A program made the position numbers and the translations under genes. From an uncultured Actinomyces sp. (GTDB lineage Bacteria; Actinomycetota; Actinomycetes; Actinomycetales; Actinomycetaceae), in NCBI GenBank assembly GCA_900545825.1, contig URAS01000005.1, forward strand, positions 62,001 through 126,000: a DNA stretch of 64,000 bases. Reading direction: 5' to 3'. Shown here piece after piece: positions 41,736-50,927 of this stretch. Every line of letters begins with the position of its first letter. Positions within the stretch are counted from its first letter, which is position 1. The notes under the pieces were generated by a model that was given only the letters and a program-made list of their open reading frames with translations, was not told the origin of the DNA and ran no database searches.

Positions 41736-43211
41736 ATGACTAGCGAGCCGAGCACCCACCTGCCCACGCCCACCACACACCTCTACGACCTCCAGCCCCC
41801 GATCGCCCTCGGGCCCCTCGACGGGCGCTACCGCGGCGTCACCCAGACCCTCGTCGACTACCTGTCCGAGGCCGCCCTCAACCGGGCGCGCATCCACGTC
41901 GAGGTCGAGTGGCTGATCTTCCTCACCGCCAACCGGGTGCTGCCCGGCGCACCCACGCTCTCCGACGCTGAGGTCGACTACCTCCGCGCCATCGTCACCG
42001 ACTTCGACGCCGACGACATCGCCGAACTCAAGGCCACCGAGGACGTGACAAAGCACGACGTCAAGGCCGTCGAATACCTCGTCCGCCACCGCATGGAGCA
42101 GGCCCCCGAGGTGCTAGGCCCCGACACCCAGCTGCCTCAGCTGCTCCAGGCCGTCCACATCTTCTGCACGTCCGAGGACATCAACAACCTCTCGTACGCC
42201 CTGACGATCCGCGGCGCCGTCGAGGAGGTGTGGCTGCCGGCCGCCCGCGCAATGGTTGCCCGGGTTGACTCGCTGGCCCGCGAGAACGCCGACGTCCCCA
42301 TGCTCGCTCACACGCACGGCCAGCCCGCGACCCCGGTGACGATGGGGAAGGAGCTGGCCGTTTTCGTCCACCGCCTCACCCGCCAGCTGCGCCGCATCGA
42401 GGCCACGCAGTACCTCGGCAAAATCAACGGCGCGACCGGCACGTGGGCCGCCCACGCCGTCGCCCTCCCGGAGGTCGACTGGCCGTCCCTCACGCGCCGC
42501 TTCGTCACCAGCCTGGGCCTCACGTGGAACCCGCTGACCACCCAGATCGAGTCGCACGACTGGCAGGCCGAGCTGTACGCCGACGTCGCCCGCTTCAACC
42601 GGATCGCCCACAACCTCGCCACCGACGCGTGGACGTACATCTCGATGGGCTACTTCCACCAGAACCTCGCCGCGCAGGGGTCGACCGGCTCGTCGACGAT
42701 GCCCCACAAGGTCAACCCCATCCGCTTCGAGAACGCCGAGGCCAACTTCGAGATCTCGACCGCCCTCCTCGACACGCTGGGCGCCACGCTCGTCACGTCG
42801 CGGATGCAGCGCGACCTCACGGACTCGACGACCCAGCGCAACGTCGGGACGGCGCTCGGGCACTCGCTGCTCGCCCTGTCGAACCTCTCGAAGGGCCTCG
42901 ACGGGATCGACGTCGACGCGGCGTGCCTGGCGCGCGACCTCGACGCCAACTGGGAGGTGCTGGGCGAGGCCGTCCAGCAGGCCATGCGCGTCGCGGCGAT
43001 CGCCGGGGTCGAGGGGATGGACAACCCCTACGAGCGCCTTAAGGAGCTGACCCGCGGCCACCGCGTCGACGGCGCCGCCATGCGCGAGTTCGTCGCCTCG
43101 CTCGGGCTGCCGGCCGACGCCGAGTCCCGGTTGCTCCAGTTGACGCCCGCCACCTATATTGGCTACTCGACCCAGCAGGCCAGCTGGCCGGGGACGGAGC
43201 TGACGGACTAG
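41736..43211 (+). CDS. purB: Adenylosuccinate lyase
   Basis: Acts twice in purine synthesis, cleaving SAICAR and adenylosuccinate. 491 residues of the fumarase/aspartase superfamily, resembling the long E. coli type. Diagnostic segments: ALGPLDGRYRG at the start, CTSEDINNLSYAL, MLAHTHGQPATPVTMGKEL, and the signature loop GSTGSSTMPHKVNPIRFENAE with the catalytic Ser. RVDS at about 177 is a copy of the 18-bp motif inside an otherwise ordinary helix. ATG 41736 follows CATAAT plus 6 nt; GGAGG lies within those 6 nt, so either a leaderless or a Shine-Dalgarno start is possible. Confidence 0.96.
   Translation: MTSEPSTHLPTPTTHLYDLQPPIALGPLDGRYRGVTQTLVDYLSEAALNRARIHVEVEWLIFLTANRVLPGAPTLSDAEVDYLRAIVTDFDADDIAELKATEDVTKHDVKAVEYLVRHRMEQAPEVLGPDTQLPQLLQAVHIFCTSEDINNLSYALTIRGAVEEVWLPAARAMVARVDSLARENADVPMLAHTHGQPATPVTMGKELAVFVHRLTRQLRRIEATQYLGKINGATGTWAAHAVALPEVDWPSLTRRFVTSLGLTWNPLTTQIESHDWQAELYADVARFNRIAHNLATDAWTYISMGYFHQNLAAQGSTGSSTMPHKVNPIRFENAEANFEISTALLDTLGATLVTSRMQRDLTDSTTQRNVGTALGHSLLALSNLSKGLDGIDVDAACLARDLDANWEVLGEAVQQAMRVAAIAGVEGMDNPYERLKELTRGHRVDGAAMREFVASLGLPADAESRLLQLTPATYIGYSTQQASWPGTELTD
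42254..42271 (+). repeat. 18-bp motif, copy 8 (in purB)
   Basis: GGTTGCCCGGGTTGACTC; encodes VARVDS. Confidence 0.66.
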
Positions 43212-43228
43212 CGACGAACGGAATGACG

Positions 43229-44998
43229 ATGGCGACGCGACTTGGCGGGACGCGGGGACCCAGGGCCCTCGCTACCCTGTCGTGTCTCGTCGCCCTCGCC
43301 GTCATCCCCGGGGTCGGCCTGGCCCAGGATTCGTCCGCCGCGCACGCGGTCGCCGGGCCGTACATGACCGTTCCCACCGACGACGGCAACCAGGGCGGCC
43401 TCAGCGTCGACGAGGGCGCACCCGACGGCGTCGTCACGTACGACCAACGTGGCAACCGCGTCGGTGGTTCGGGTGGCGGGTCACAACCCAGCGCGGGCAT
43501 ACCCAGCAGCGGCGTCCAGCAACAGCAGGGCCAGTCGGGCCAGCAGAACTCCCAGGGGGCGAACCAGCAGGACCAGTCGGACGGGCAGCAGGGCTCGGCG
43601 GCGCCCTCGACCGGCCAGACGGCGTCGCTGTCGCCGACCTCGACCCAGACGGCGAGCAGCACCGCGCCCCAGACGCTCGACCCCGTGACGGACGACGACG
43701 AGGACACCCATAAGGTCGGGTTCTTTCGCCGCATCGGGGGCTTGTGGACGGTCGTCGCCATCCTCATCCTCCTCGGCGTCGCCGCCGCCGCGGTGATCGG
43801 GCTCAAGCGGTCGATCCGTTCCGACCGTGAGGCCGAGCGCACCGAGGACGCCGAGCGTCGTCACTTCGCCGCAGAGTACGAGCACGCGTGGCCGGACGCC
43901 TACTCAACGATCGACTACCCCGAGGCCCACCTGCCCGGCCCCGACGAGGTGGCGGGTCCGGGTCCCGTCGACTCCTTCGACCACCTGGCCGTCGAGCCGG
44001 GCGACGCCGTCGACCTGCCCGCGCTCGCCGTCACCCAGCCGTGGCAGCAGACGCAGGTTCTCGAGGACGGCTATGCCGCCCCAGCCCCTGATGCCGCGCC
44101 CGCCGGGATGGTTGACCGGGTTGACTCGCAGGGGTACGGCGACGGATACGCGGCCTACGGCGCGCCAGTCGACTATGCCGCCGACCAGTTCGCCGACTAC
44201 GAGTCGGCACCCCAGACGCCCTCGCCCCATATACCCACGCCCGAGCAGTGGGACACGTACGGGTCGCCGTCACCTGACCTTGCGGTCGACGCCCGCCGGC
44301 AGGACGACCTCGACGTCCTCGGCTATGGCGTCCCGGCCGCCACGCGGCACGGCCGACCGACCCAGCCCCGCTACGCGCAGCCCCTCGACGATGCCGAGTG
44401 GCAGGACAGCAGGCGCTACGAGTCGACGAGCGACTACCGTCCGGCGCCGCGGACAATCGACCTGCCGCCTGACAGCTGGACCGACGTCCCACACGACCGG
44501 CCGACCACCCGTTACGCCCTCGACACGCCCGTCGTCGATGAGCACCGCGACTGGAGCGAGCCGGAACCCGCCCGGCCCCCCGCGCGTCATTCGCGCGCGC
44601 TCGACCTGCCCCCCGACACGTCGGCGTCGGACACCTTTGTCGGCAAGCTCCTCACCGCCGAGGCCGACTCGGCCAGCCGGGATCGCGGCCGCCACGCCGT
44701 CCCCCGGCCGCCCGCGCACCGCGGCGCCGAACCCGCCCAGCCCACGCTGACCGAGGCCGACATCGTCGACGAGGGGCTGAGCGAGGCCGACTCGGCGAAT
44801 CCGACGACGCTCAGCCACGCCCTCGAGGCGCCGCTCGTCGACCCCTCCCCGAACCTCACCTATCCGGCCTCCAGGCCCGACGCCGACGCGATCACCAGCA
44901 CGCTGTCGGTCGCATCCGATCCTGAGGCCCCGGCGCCCGCCGAGGTCGATCGGCGCATCGCCCAGCGCGCCCGCGGGTACTTTTCCGACGACCTCTAG
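43229..44998 (+). CDS. Single-pass membrane protein with Gln/Ser-rich outside and long disordered inside
   Basis: About 589 residues, unknown function. A signal peptide (LATLSCLVALAVIPGVGLAQ) is followed by an exported region of about 130 residues rich in Gln, Ser and Gly. One TM (WTVVAILILLGVAAAAVIGL, about 170-190) leads to about 395 cytoplasmic residues rich in Asp, Pro, Tyr and Ala and without a fold that I recognise. Start 43229 is preferred over ATG 43223 because CGGA then lies 6 nt away. The gene follows purB closely. The tail contains one copy of the 18-bp motif. Confidence 0.7.
   Translation: MATRLGGTRGPRALATLSCLVALAVIPGVGLAQDSSAAHAVAGPYMTVPTDDGNQGGLSVDEGAPDGVVTYDQRGNRVGGSGGGSQPSAGIPSSGVQQQQGQSGQQNSQGANQQDQSDGQQGSAAPSTGQTASLSPTSTQTASSTAPQTLDPVTDDDEDTHKVGFFRRIGGLWTVVAILILLGVAAAAVIGLKRSIRSDREAERTEDAERRHFAAEYEHAWPDAYSTIDYPEAHLPGPDEVAGPGPVDSFDHLAVEPGDAVDLPALAVTQPWQQTQVLEDGYAAPAPDAAPAGMVDRVDSQGYGDGYAAYGAPVDYAADQFADYESAPQTPSPHIPTPEQWDTYGSPSPDLAVDARRQDDLDVLGYGVPAATRHGRPTQPRYAQPLDDAEWQDSRRYESTSDYRPAPRTIDLPPDSWTDVPHDRPTTRYALDTPVVDEHRDWSEPEPARPPARHSRALDLPPDTSASDTFVGKLLTAEADSASRDRGRHAVPRPPAHRGAEPAQPTLTEADIVDEGLSEADSANPTTLSHALEAPLVDPSPNLTYPASRPDADAITSTLSVASDPEAPAPAEVDRRIAQRARGYFSDDL
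44110..44127 (+). repeat. 18-bp motif, copy 9 (consensus form)
   Basis: GGTTGACCGGGTTGACTC; encodes VDRVDS in the disordered tail. Confidence 0.68.
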
Positions 44999-45010
44999 GA
45001 GCGGCCGCCG

Positions 45011-45649
45011 CTAGAGCGGCTCGCCGTAGCGAGCCCTGGCCTGATCGGGCGTGAGGATCGCCCCGCCGCCGATCGCTTCGAGACCCAGCGCCCACGGCCG
45101 GTCGATCTGGACGGGCACAATCATCACTTCCAGCGCCGGGTAGCACGCCCCGGCGCAGCGCCATGCCGCCTCGGTCACGTGGTCGAGGAGGGCGACGGCG
45201 GTCTGGTAGGACTCGGACGATCCGGACCCATCGTCACCGACCCCGCCGGGTCGGGCGTTCCACGACCGCCGGGCGACCCAGCCGGCCGGCGCCTTGAGCG
45301 CCAGGCGCGCCTGATCCGCCGGGGCAACGCCGGCCCACGAGGGGTCAAGCTCGTCCGGATTGATCCCGCAGTCGTCGCCGTGGACCCAGGCGCGGACGAT
45401 CACGCGCGTGCTCGAACCCAGCCGGCGGACGAGCTTTACGTCAACCCGGTCAACCTCTTTCATCGACGAGATCGCGTCGGCGATCGTCGCCTGTTGGCTC
45501 TTGCGGTCGACCTCGTCGACCTTGCGGGGTCCGGTCGCGCGCGCCACTTTCGTCACCGTCATCAGCGACCGGTGGGCACCCCGCACGGCCTTGCGCAGCG
45601 CGGGCGAGTGGATGACGGGGAGCCGCTTGGCGTCATTGCCTTGCGTCAT
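45011..45649 (-). CDS. Unknown protein paired with an alpha/beta hydrolase
   Basis: 212 residues, soluble, no motif recognised. The N-terminal half is basic (LRKAVRGAHRSLMTVTKVARATGPRK). The C-terminal half has Trp-rich alpha/beta character (RPWALGLEAIGGGAILT) and two Cys in WRCAGACYP. ATG 45649 has GGAGG 6 nt upstream and overlaps the hydrolase stop by 17 bp, so the two are co-translated. It may be a cognate immunity or chaperone protein, which is a guess from the arrangement alone. Confidence 0.62.
   Translation of the reverse strand: MTQGNDAKRLPVIHSPALRKAVRGAHRSLMTVTKVARATGPRKVDEVDRKSQQATIADAISSMKEVDRVDVKLVRRLGSSTRVIVRAWVHGDDCGINPDELDPSWAGVAPADQARLALKAPAGWVARRSWNARPGGVGDDGSGSSESYQTAVALLDHVTEAAWRCAGACYPALEVMIVPVQIDRPWALGLEAIGGGAILTPDQARARYGEPL
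45440..45455 (-). repeat. 18-bp motif, copy 10
   Basis: Plus strand GTCAACCCGGTCAACC; encodes EVDRVDV in the minus-strand gene. Confidence 0.64.
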
Positions 45650-47147
45650 GGGGGGCCTCCTTGGTCGCTTTCGGGTCGAGGACGTCTTGGTAGAGCTCGT
45701 AGAAGAACACGCGCCCGGGCTCGTTGAGGTGCCGCTGGTGGCGCGGATAGAAGTCAGAGATTGCCGCCCACGCCCGTCCGACGTTCGAGCCGGGCATCGC
45801 CCGCGCGTACTCGGCGACGATCCGCGCCGTCGACGCATAGGTGGTCGCCGCGTGGGCGTAGTAGAGGACGCCGGATTCGGGCGGGTTGAGCGACCGCTCG
45901 AACACGGCAACCCGGGGGTCGACCTCGCCGGCCAAGCCACCGAATAGGGGGATCGCGTCCTGGGCGTGGCGGAGGGCGAGGACGGCCGCGTCCTCCGGCG
46001 CCGGCATCCTCCCGATGGGGCCGCCCGCCGACGCGACGGCGCGCACCGTGTAGGGCGTCGCCGGGTCGGCCGCGAGCGCCATCGCCACCATCGCGCCCTG
46101 CGAGTGGCCGATGAGGAGGACTTCCTGTTGGGCGAGATCCTCGGGGGTCGTGATGCCGACGCTGGCCATGGCGTCGAGGATCGCCCGGTTGACCGCGCGA
46201 CGCTGGTTCGACGCGAGGCCGAGGACCTCCATCATGTTGGCCTGGGGGTCGGCGGGGTTCGGGGTCGTCCCCATCGTCAGGTGGTCGGTGCCGGGGATCT
46301 CGACGATCCACCGCATCGACGTGTGGAGGACGCGCGTGTAGACGCCGCGTAGCGGGCGCCGCCACGCCTGGTCGACGTCGCCGACGCGGATGACCTTGAG
46401 GAGCGAGCCGTAGGTCGACGCGTAGGTCAGCTCGTCGATGTTCTCGAAGCTGGCCCCCAAATCGACCGGCGGAGTCAACCTGGTCAACTGCGGTGCGGGC
46501 GGGTCGTCGCGGGTCATGTCGACCGGGCGGACGTGGAAGTCGCCCGCGCGGAAGACCCCGGCGGCCTCGGTGAGCGCCAGCCACACGGTCATGACCGTCG
46601 CGTACCCGTCGGTGGGGATGCGCTGCAGCCGGTCGCGGTTGCGCGGGGTGTTGCCAGGCTTCGTCGCGAGGACGACGCGCATCGCTCCCCGCGACAGGTG
46701 CGACACGAGCGAGCCGACGTTCTGGCCCGCGGCGATCGTCGCCCACCCCAGCCAGGGGTAGGCGAAGTAGGCGCGCTGCATGTCCTCGAGGGCGTCGGCC
46801 ATCCGCGCCCGCGACCGCCCGTCGAGGCTGGCCAGGCGGTTGCCGTTGGACAGGGGGATCCCGCCGAGAATGTTCGCGGCGGTCGACATCGCCATCGCCT
46901 CGACGACGCCGCGTGCCGGAGTCACCCACAGGCGGGCGCCCTGCAGCCGCTCGAGTTTGCGGTGGCGGCGCCACTTGGCGCGCTGCATCTGGCCCGTCAC
47001 CTCGATGTACGGCTGACGGACGCGGCTGTGGGCTCGCCAGCGCAGCGTGTTGACGCGTTGGCTGGCGTCCTTAACAAGGTCGTCGCGCTCACTGTCAACG
47101 CGTGCCCGTAACGCGTCGACGCTGCGATCTATTCCCGGTGTTCGCAC
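45633..47147 (-). CDS. Alpha/beta hydrolase, second large copy
   Basis: 504 residues. The N-terminal 100 residues are helical and basic. The hydrolase domain contains WIVEIPGTDHLTMG, the nucleophile elbow VLLIGHSQGAMVAMALAADP and downstream DAIPLFGG, which may hold the Asp. The elbow and the PGT-x-x-W/H pattern before it are shared with 16235-17914, so the two are probably paralogues, but this copy has no WXG100-like neighbour. GTG 47147 follows CAGAAT plus 7 nt. Divergent from copZ. Confidence 0.78.
   Translation of the reverse strand: MRTPGIDRSVDALRARVDSERDDLVKDASQRVNTLRWRAHSRVRQPYIEVTGQMQRAKWRRHRKLERLQGARLWVTPARGVVEAMAMSTAANILGGIPLSNGNRLASLDGRSRARMADALEDMQRAYFAYPWLGWATIAAGQNVGSLVSHLSRGAMRVVLATKPGNTPRNRDRLQRIPTDGYATVMTVWLALTEAAGVFRAGDFHVRPVDMTRDDPPAPQLTRLTPPVDLGASFENIDELTYASTYGSLLKVIRVGDVDQAWRRPLRGVYTRVLHTSMRWIVEIPGTDHLTMGTTPNPADPQANMMEVLGLASNQRRAVNRAILDAMASVGITTPEDLAQQEVLLIGHSQGAMVAMALAADPATPYTVRAVASAGGPIGRMPAPEDAAVLALRHAQDAIPLFGGLAGEVDPRVAVFERSLNPPESGVLYYAHAATTYASTARIVAEYARAMPGSNVGRAWAAISDFYPRHQRHLNEPGRVFFYELYQDVLDPKATKEAPHDARQ
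46472..46489 (-). repeat. 18-bp motif, copy 11 (in hydrolase)
   Basis: Plus strand GAGTCAACCTGGTCAACT; encodes QLTRLT, the same alternative frame as copy 3. Confidence 0.62.
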
Positions 47148-47250
47148 GTCGCTAATTCTGTCACGTCTAAGGTGAGCCTGCCCGCTTAGGCGCGCTACCC
47201 TCGCAGTGGGGCCGCCCGATTGGCGCGCCTACCTAAAGAAAGGACTGTCC

Positions 47251-47484
47251 ATGTTCGGTCGCAAGAAGCTTACCGTCGACGTTTCGGGCCTCACCTGCGC
47301 CCACTGCCAGCAGCACGTCACCGACGCCCTCTCGGGCCTCGAGGGCGTGAAGAAGGCCGAGGTCGACCTCGTCCCGAATGGCGTGTCGCACGCCCACGTC
47401 ACCTACTCCGGCGAGGTGTCGGATGCCGACATCACCGCGGCGGTTGCCGACGCCGGCTACGAGGTCGTGACGATCACGCGCTGA
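47251..47484 (+). CDS. copZ: Copper chaperone (HMA domain)
   Basis: 77 residues, one heavy-metal-associated domain with the metal loop GLTCAHCQQHV (two Cys) and the end SDADITAAVADAGYEVVTI. Delivers Cu(I) to CopA. ATG 47251 has AAAGGA 8 nt upstream. TACCCT at 47192-47197 is a possible -10. copA follows after about 100 nt on the same strand. Confidence 0.93.
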   Translation: MFGRKKLTVDVSGLTCAHCQQHVTDALSGLEGVKKAEVDLVPNGVSHAHVTYSGEVSDADITAAVADAGYEVVTITR

Positions 47485-47585
47485 TCGCTCCCGCGGCGCC
47501 AAGCCCACGTCCGGCGTCCACGCCCGCGCGGGCTTGGCGCCCAACCCCGTCACCCACCCTTTTCCCTCCGACCCGAAGGAGCCCC

Positions 47586-50060
47586 ATGACCGACACGCGA
47601 GCGAGCGACGACCCGTGGGAGACCCGGGGCCGTGACCTCAAGCGGCGCCTCATCGTCGCCCTGTGTTTCTCGGTGCCCGTCATGGTCTTGTCGATGGTGC
47701 CGCCCCTCCAGTTCCCGGGCTGGCAGTGGGTCTGTGCCGTGCTTGCGCTGCCGGTCGTCACGTGGTGCGCGTGGCCGTTCCACGCCCAGGCCGTCCAGGC
47801 GGCCCGGCACGGATCGACGACGATGAACACCCTCGTGTCGCTGGGAATCATCGCGTCGGTCGGGTGGTCGGTCTACGCCCTCATCTGGGGCGGCGCGGGC
47901 GCCATCGGCACGCACATGTCGATGTCGCTGCTTCCTCGGGCGATGGGGCATCACGCGCACGTCTACTTCGAGGGCGCGACGATGATCGCGACCTTCCTCC
48001 TGCTGGGCCGCTGGCTCGAGGCCCGCGCCCGGCATCGCGCCGGCGACGCCATCCGCTCGCTCCTCGAGCTCGGCGCCACCTCGGCGACGGTTGTCCGGGT
48101 TGACTCGGAGGGCCGAGAGACCGAGATGGAGGTGCCCGTCGGCGACCTCGTCGAGGGCGACCTCGTCCGCGTACGGCCGGGCCAGAAGGTGCCGACCGAC
48201 GGCGTCGTCATCGCCGGGACGTCGGCGATCGACACGTCGCTTGTCACCGGCGAGTCGCTGCCGGTCGACGTCGGCCCCGGCGACCACGTGGTCGGGGCGA
48301 CGCTCAACACGTCGGGCACCCTGCTCGTCCGGGCGACGGCTGTCGGTGCCGACACGATGGTCGCCCACATCGCCCAGATGGTCGCCGACGCCCAGGCCGG
48401 CAAGGCGCCGGTCCAGCGGCTCGCCGACAAGGTGTCGGCGGTGTTCGTCCCGACGGTCCTCGGGATCGCCGTCCTTACCCTCGCCGGCTGGCTCATCGCC
48501 GGCGCCGCGGTGCAGCAGGCGTTCACGGCGGCCGTGTCCGTCCTGGTCATCGCCTGCCCATGCGCGCTGGGCCTGGCGACGCCGACCGCGTTGCTCGTCG
48601 GGTCCGGGCGCGGCGCCCAGCTGGGCATCATCTTCCGCGGCCCCGAGATCCTCGAGGGCTCCCATGAGGTTGACGCGGTTGTCCTGGACAAGACCGGGAC
48701 CCTGACGACGGGCGTCATGGAGGTCGAGCGAGTCGTCCTCCCCGACGGCCACGAGGTCCCCCTCGCCGTGGTCGCCGAGGACGCCACCACCCCGGCCGCC
48801 GACCCGGGAGTACCCACCGACGACGACGCCCGCGCGGCCGATCTTCTCGCATTCGCCGGGGCCGCTGAGTCCGGCTCCGAGCACCCCCTCGGCCGCGCCC
48901 TCACCCACGCGGCGCGCGATCTTTCTGGCGGCGCCCTGCCGCCGCTCGGCCGCTTCGGCGCGCACGCCGGCATGGGCATCCACGCTGTCGTTGGCGACAC
49001 CCTGGTCCTCGCCGGCCGCCTCGGCTGGCTGGCCGACCTCGGCCTCGACGTTCCCGACACACTCCGCCGGGCCGCCGAGGACGCCGCTGCGAGCGGCGCG
49101 ACCGTCGTCGCCGTCGGGCGTGGCCTCGAGGTTTCCGAGGCCGCTCCCGCCGACCCCGACGCCGACCAGAACACCGAGGACGCAGCAGGCCCCGAGCCCC
49201 TCACGCTCGACTTCGCCATCGGCGGGATGTCGTGCGCGGCGTGCGTCGGCCGCGTCGAGCGCGCCCTCAACAAGGTTGACGGGGTTGACGCGCAGGTCAA
49301 CCTCGCGACGGAGACGGCCCGCGTCTGCGTGCCCGCCGATAGCGCCGGGACCGAGGATCCCGATGCCCTCACCGCGGCTCTCGTCGACGCCGTGACGAGC
49401 GCCGGCTACAGCGCCCGCCCGCTCGACGGCGCGGCCCACGCCACGCGGACGCGCGCCCGCGAGGACGTCCTCCGCCCGCTGGCTTCGGGCGAAATCCTCG
49501 GCCTCGTCGTCGTCTCGGATCGAGTGCGGCCGACATCAAAGGCGGCGATCGCCGACCTCCAGGCGATGGGGATCGACACCTACCTGGCGACGGGCGACAA
49601 CGCCGGGGCCGCCCAGCACGTCGCCGACGCCGTGGGCATCACCCACGTCAGCGCCCTCGTCACGCCGCAGGACAAGCGCGACCTCGTCCTCAAGCTTCAG
49701 GGCGAGGGCCGGCACGTTGCCATGGTCGGCGACGGAATCAACGACGCGGCCGCCCTCGCGCAGGCCGGCCAGCGCGGCCTGGGGATGGCGATGGGTCAGG
49801 GCACGGACGTGGCGATCGCCTCGGCCGACGTCACCCTCATGCGCTCTGATGTCCGCGGCGTCGTCACGGCGATCCGGTTGGGCCGCCGCACGCTGCGGAT
49901 CATCAAGCAGAATCTCGCGTGGGCGTTCGGCTACAACATCGTGGCGATCCCGCTGGCGATCGCCGGCCTGGCCAACCCCATGTGGGCGGCGGCGTTCATG
50001 GCGTGCTCGTCCGTGCTCGTCGTGACGAACTCGCTGCGGCTGCGTTCGACCCGCGAGTAA
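47586..50060 (+). CDS. copA: Copper-exporting P1B ATPase with an internal HMA domain
   Basis: 824 residues. Membrane segments start at about residue 20, with no N-terminal HMA domain. Conserved core: TGES actuator motif (SLVTGESLPVDV), CPC metal site at about 324-326 (ACPCALGLATP), phosphorylated Asp 368 in DKTGTLT, SEHPLG in the N domain, GDGINDAAALAQ at about 715-725. The odd feature is a complete HMA domain (GGMSCAACVGRVERAL at about 546-560, to about 620) lying between TVVAVGRGLEV and GEILGLVVVSDRVRPTSKAAI, that is, between the nucleotide-binding and P domains. ATG 47586 has GAAGGAG 5 nt upstream. Operon with copZ. Confidence 0.93.
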   Translation: MTDTRASDDPWETRGRDLKRRLIVALCFSVPVMVLSMVPPLQFPGWQWVCAVLALPVVTWCAWPFHAQAVQAARHGSTTMNTLVSLGIIASVGWSVYALIWGGAGAIGTHMSMSLLPRAMGHHAHVYFEGATMIATFLLLGRWLEARARHRAGDAIRSLLELGATSATVVRVDSEGRETEMEVPVGDLVEGDLVRVRPGQKVPTDGVVIAGTSAIDTSLVTGESLPVDVGPGDHVVGATLNTSGTLLVRATAVGADTMVAHIAQMVADAQAGKAPVQRLADKVSAVFVPTVLGIAVLTLAGWLIAGAAVQQAFTAAVSVLVIACPCALGLATPTALLVGSGRGAQLGIIFRGPEILEGSHEVDAVVLDKTGTLTTGVMEVERVVLPDGHEVPLAVVAEDATTPAADPGVPTDDDARAADLLAFAGAAESGSEHPLGRALTHAARDLSGGALPPLGRFGAHAGMGIHAVVGDTLVLAGRLGWLADLGLDVPDTLRRAAEDAAASGATVVAVGRGLEVSEAAPADPDADQNTEDAAGPEPLTLDFAIGGMSCAACVGRVERALNKVDGVDAQVNLATETARVCVPADSAGTEDPDALTAALVDAVTSAGYSARPLDGAAHATRTRAREDVLRPLASGEILGLVVVSDRVRPTSKAAIADLQAMGIDTYLATGDNAGAAQHVADAVGITHVSALVTPQDKRDLVLKLQGEGRHVAMVGDGINDAAALAQAGQRGLGMAMGQGTDVAIASADVTLMRSDVRGVVTAIRLGRRTLRIIKQNLAWAFGYNIVAIPLAIAGLANPMWAAAFMACSSVLVVTNSLRLRSTRE
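48089..48106 (+). repeat. 18-bp motif, copy 12 (in copA)
   Basis: GGTTGTCCGGGTTGACTC; encodes VVRVDS at the start of the actuator domain. Confidence 0.68.
49274..49291 (+). repeat. 18-bp motif, copy 13 (in copA HMA domain)
   Basis: GGTTGACGGGGTTGACGC; encodes KVDGVDA, an ordinary HMA sequence, so this copy may be chance. Confidence 0.45.
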
Positions 50061-50066
50061 GGGCGC

Positions 50067-50798
50067 TTACAGCGTCTCGAAGTCGCGCTCGATCGCTTCC
50101 ATGTCGTCCTCAGTCTGGTCGACGACGTCGGTACCCTTACGATGCGCGCGGGCGTATTCGACGATGATCGGCATGATCGAGACGAGGACGATGATGATGG
50201 CGATGAGCTCGATGTTCTTGGCGACGACGGGGATCGACCCCAGCAGCTGCCCGGCAAGGAGGAAGCCGCCGACCCAGCAGAACGCGCCGACGATGTTCCA
50301 CAGGAGGAATGACGCGTAACGGAACCGGGCCATCCCGGCGACGATCGGAACGAACGTCCTCACGAAGGGGACGAAGCGGGCCAGCAGGAGGGCGCGGCCG
50401 CCGAAGCGTTCGAAGAAGTCCTCGGCCTTGTGGAGGTTGTCGGTCGACAGGAACCTGGCGCCGTCCTTGAAGAGGCCGCGGCCGAAGCGCAGGCCCAGCC
50501 AGTAGCCGACGGAGTTGCCGGCGATCGCGGCGGCGATGAGGACGACGAGGGTGACGATGAGCGGCACGGGGATGCGGCCGTGGAGGATCCCCAGCGTGAA
50601 CACCAGCGAGTCGCCGGGCAGCACCGGGAACAGGACACCCGATTCGATGAACACCATGAGGGCGACGATGCCGACCATCCACCCGCCGAAGTTGGCGAGG
50701 AGCGTATTGATAAGGAGCTCCGAGTCCTTGAGATAGTCGAGAGCGCCAGCCTGGGGCAGGATCGCCAGCTGAGTAGCGAGATCACCGATCACGTGCAA
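50067..50798 (-). CDS. DedA family membrane protein
   Basis: 243 residues with about five hydrophobic segments. Family motifs: FIESGVLFPVLPGDSLVFTLGIL, IAGNSVGYWLGLRFGRGLF, and the conserved FGGRALLLARFVPFVRTFVPIVAGMARF, with the Arg residues considered essential. DedA proteins are thought to scramble or flip undecaprenyl phosphate or phospholipids. The frame opens with TTG at 50798, with GAGGA 5 nt upstream; a GTG at 50792 is the alternative start. Confidence 0.93.
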   Translation of the reverse strand: MHVIGDLATQLAILPQAGALDYLKDSELLINTLLANFGGWMVGIVALMVFIESGVLFPVLPGDSLVFTLGILHGRIPVPLIVTLVVLIAAAIAGNSVGYWLGLRFGRGLFKDGARFLSTDNLHKAEDFFERFGGRALLLARFVPFVRTFVPIVAGMARFRYASFLLWNIVGAFCWVGGFLLAGQLLGSIPVVAKNIELIAIIIVLVSIMPIIVEYARAHRKGTDVVDQTEDDMEAIERDFETL

Positions 50799-50927
50799 AG
50801 AATTCCTCGTTCGTTAGATAGCTCAAACACCGACAAGCCTAGGTGACGGGCGCGAAAAGTCCCACCCTTGGGGCACGCGGTCCATGTCATAGTCCGTTCT
50901 GCGCCTGGCCTGTCGTAGGCTTAGCTC

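Noticed and set aside
48661..48684. Additional 18-bp motif copy in copA (AGGTTGACGCGGTTGTCC)
   Set aside because: The halves are in the wrong order and the sequence encodes the conserved VDAVVLDKTGT stretch, so it is explained by the protein.
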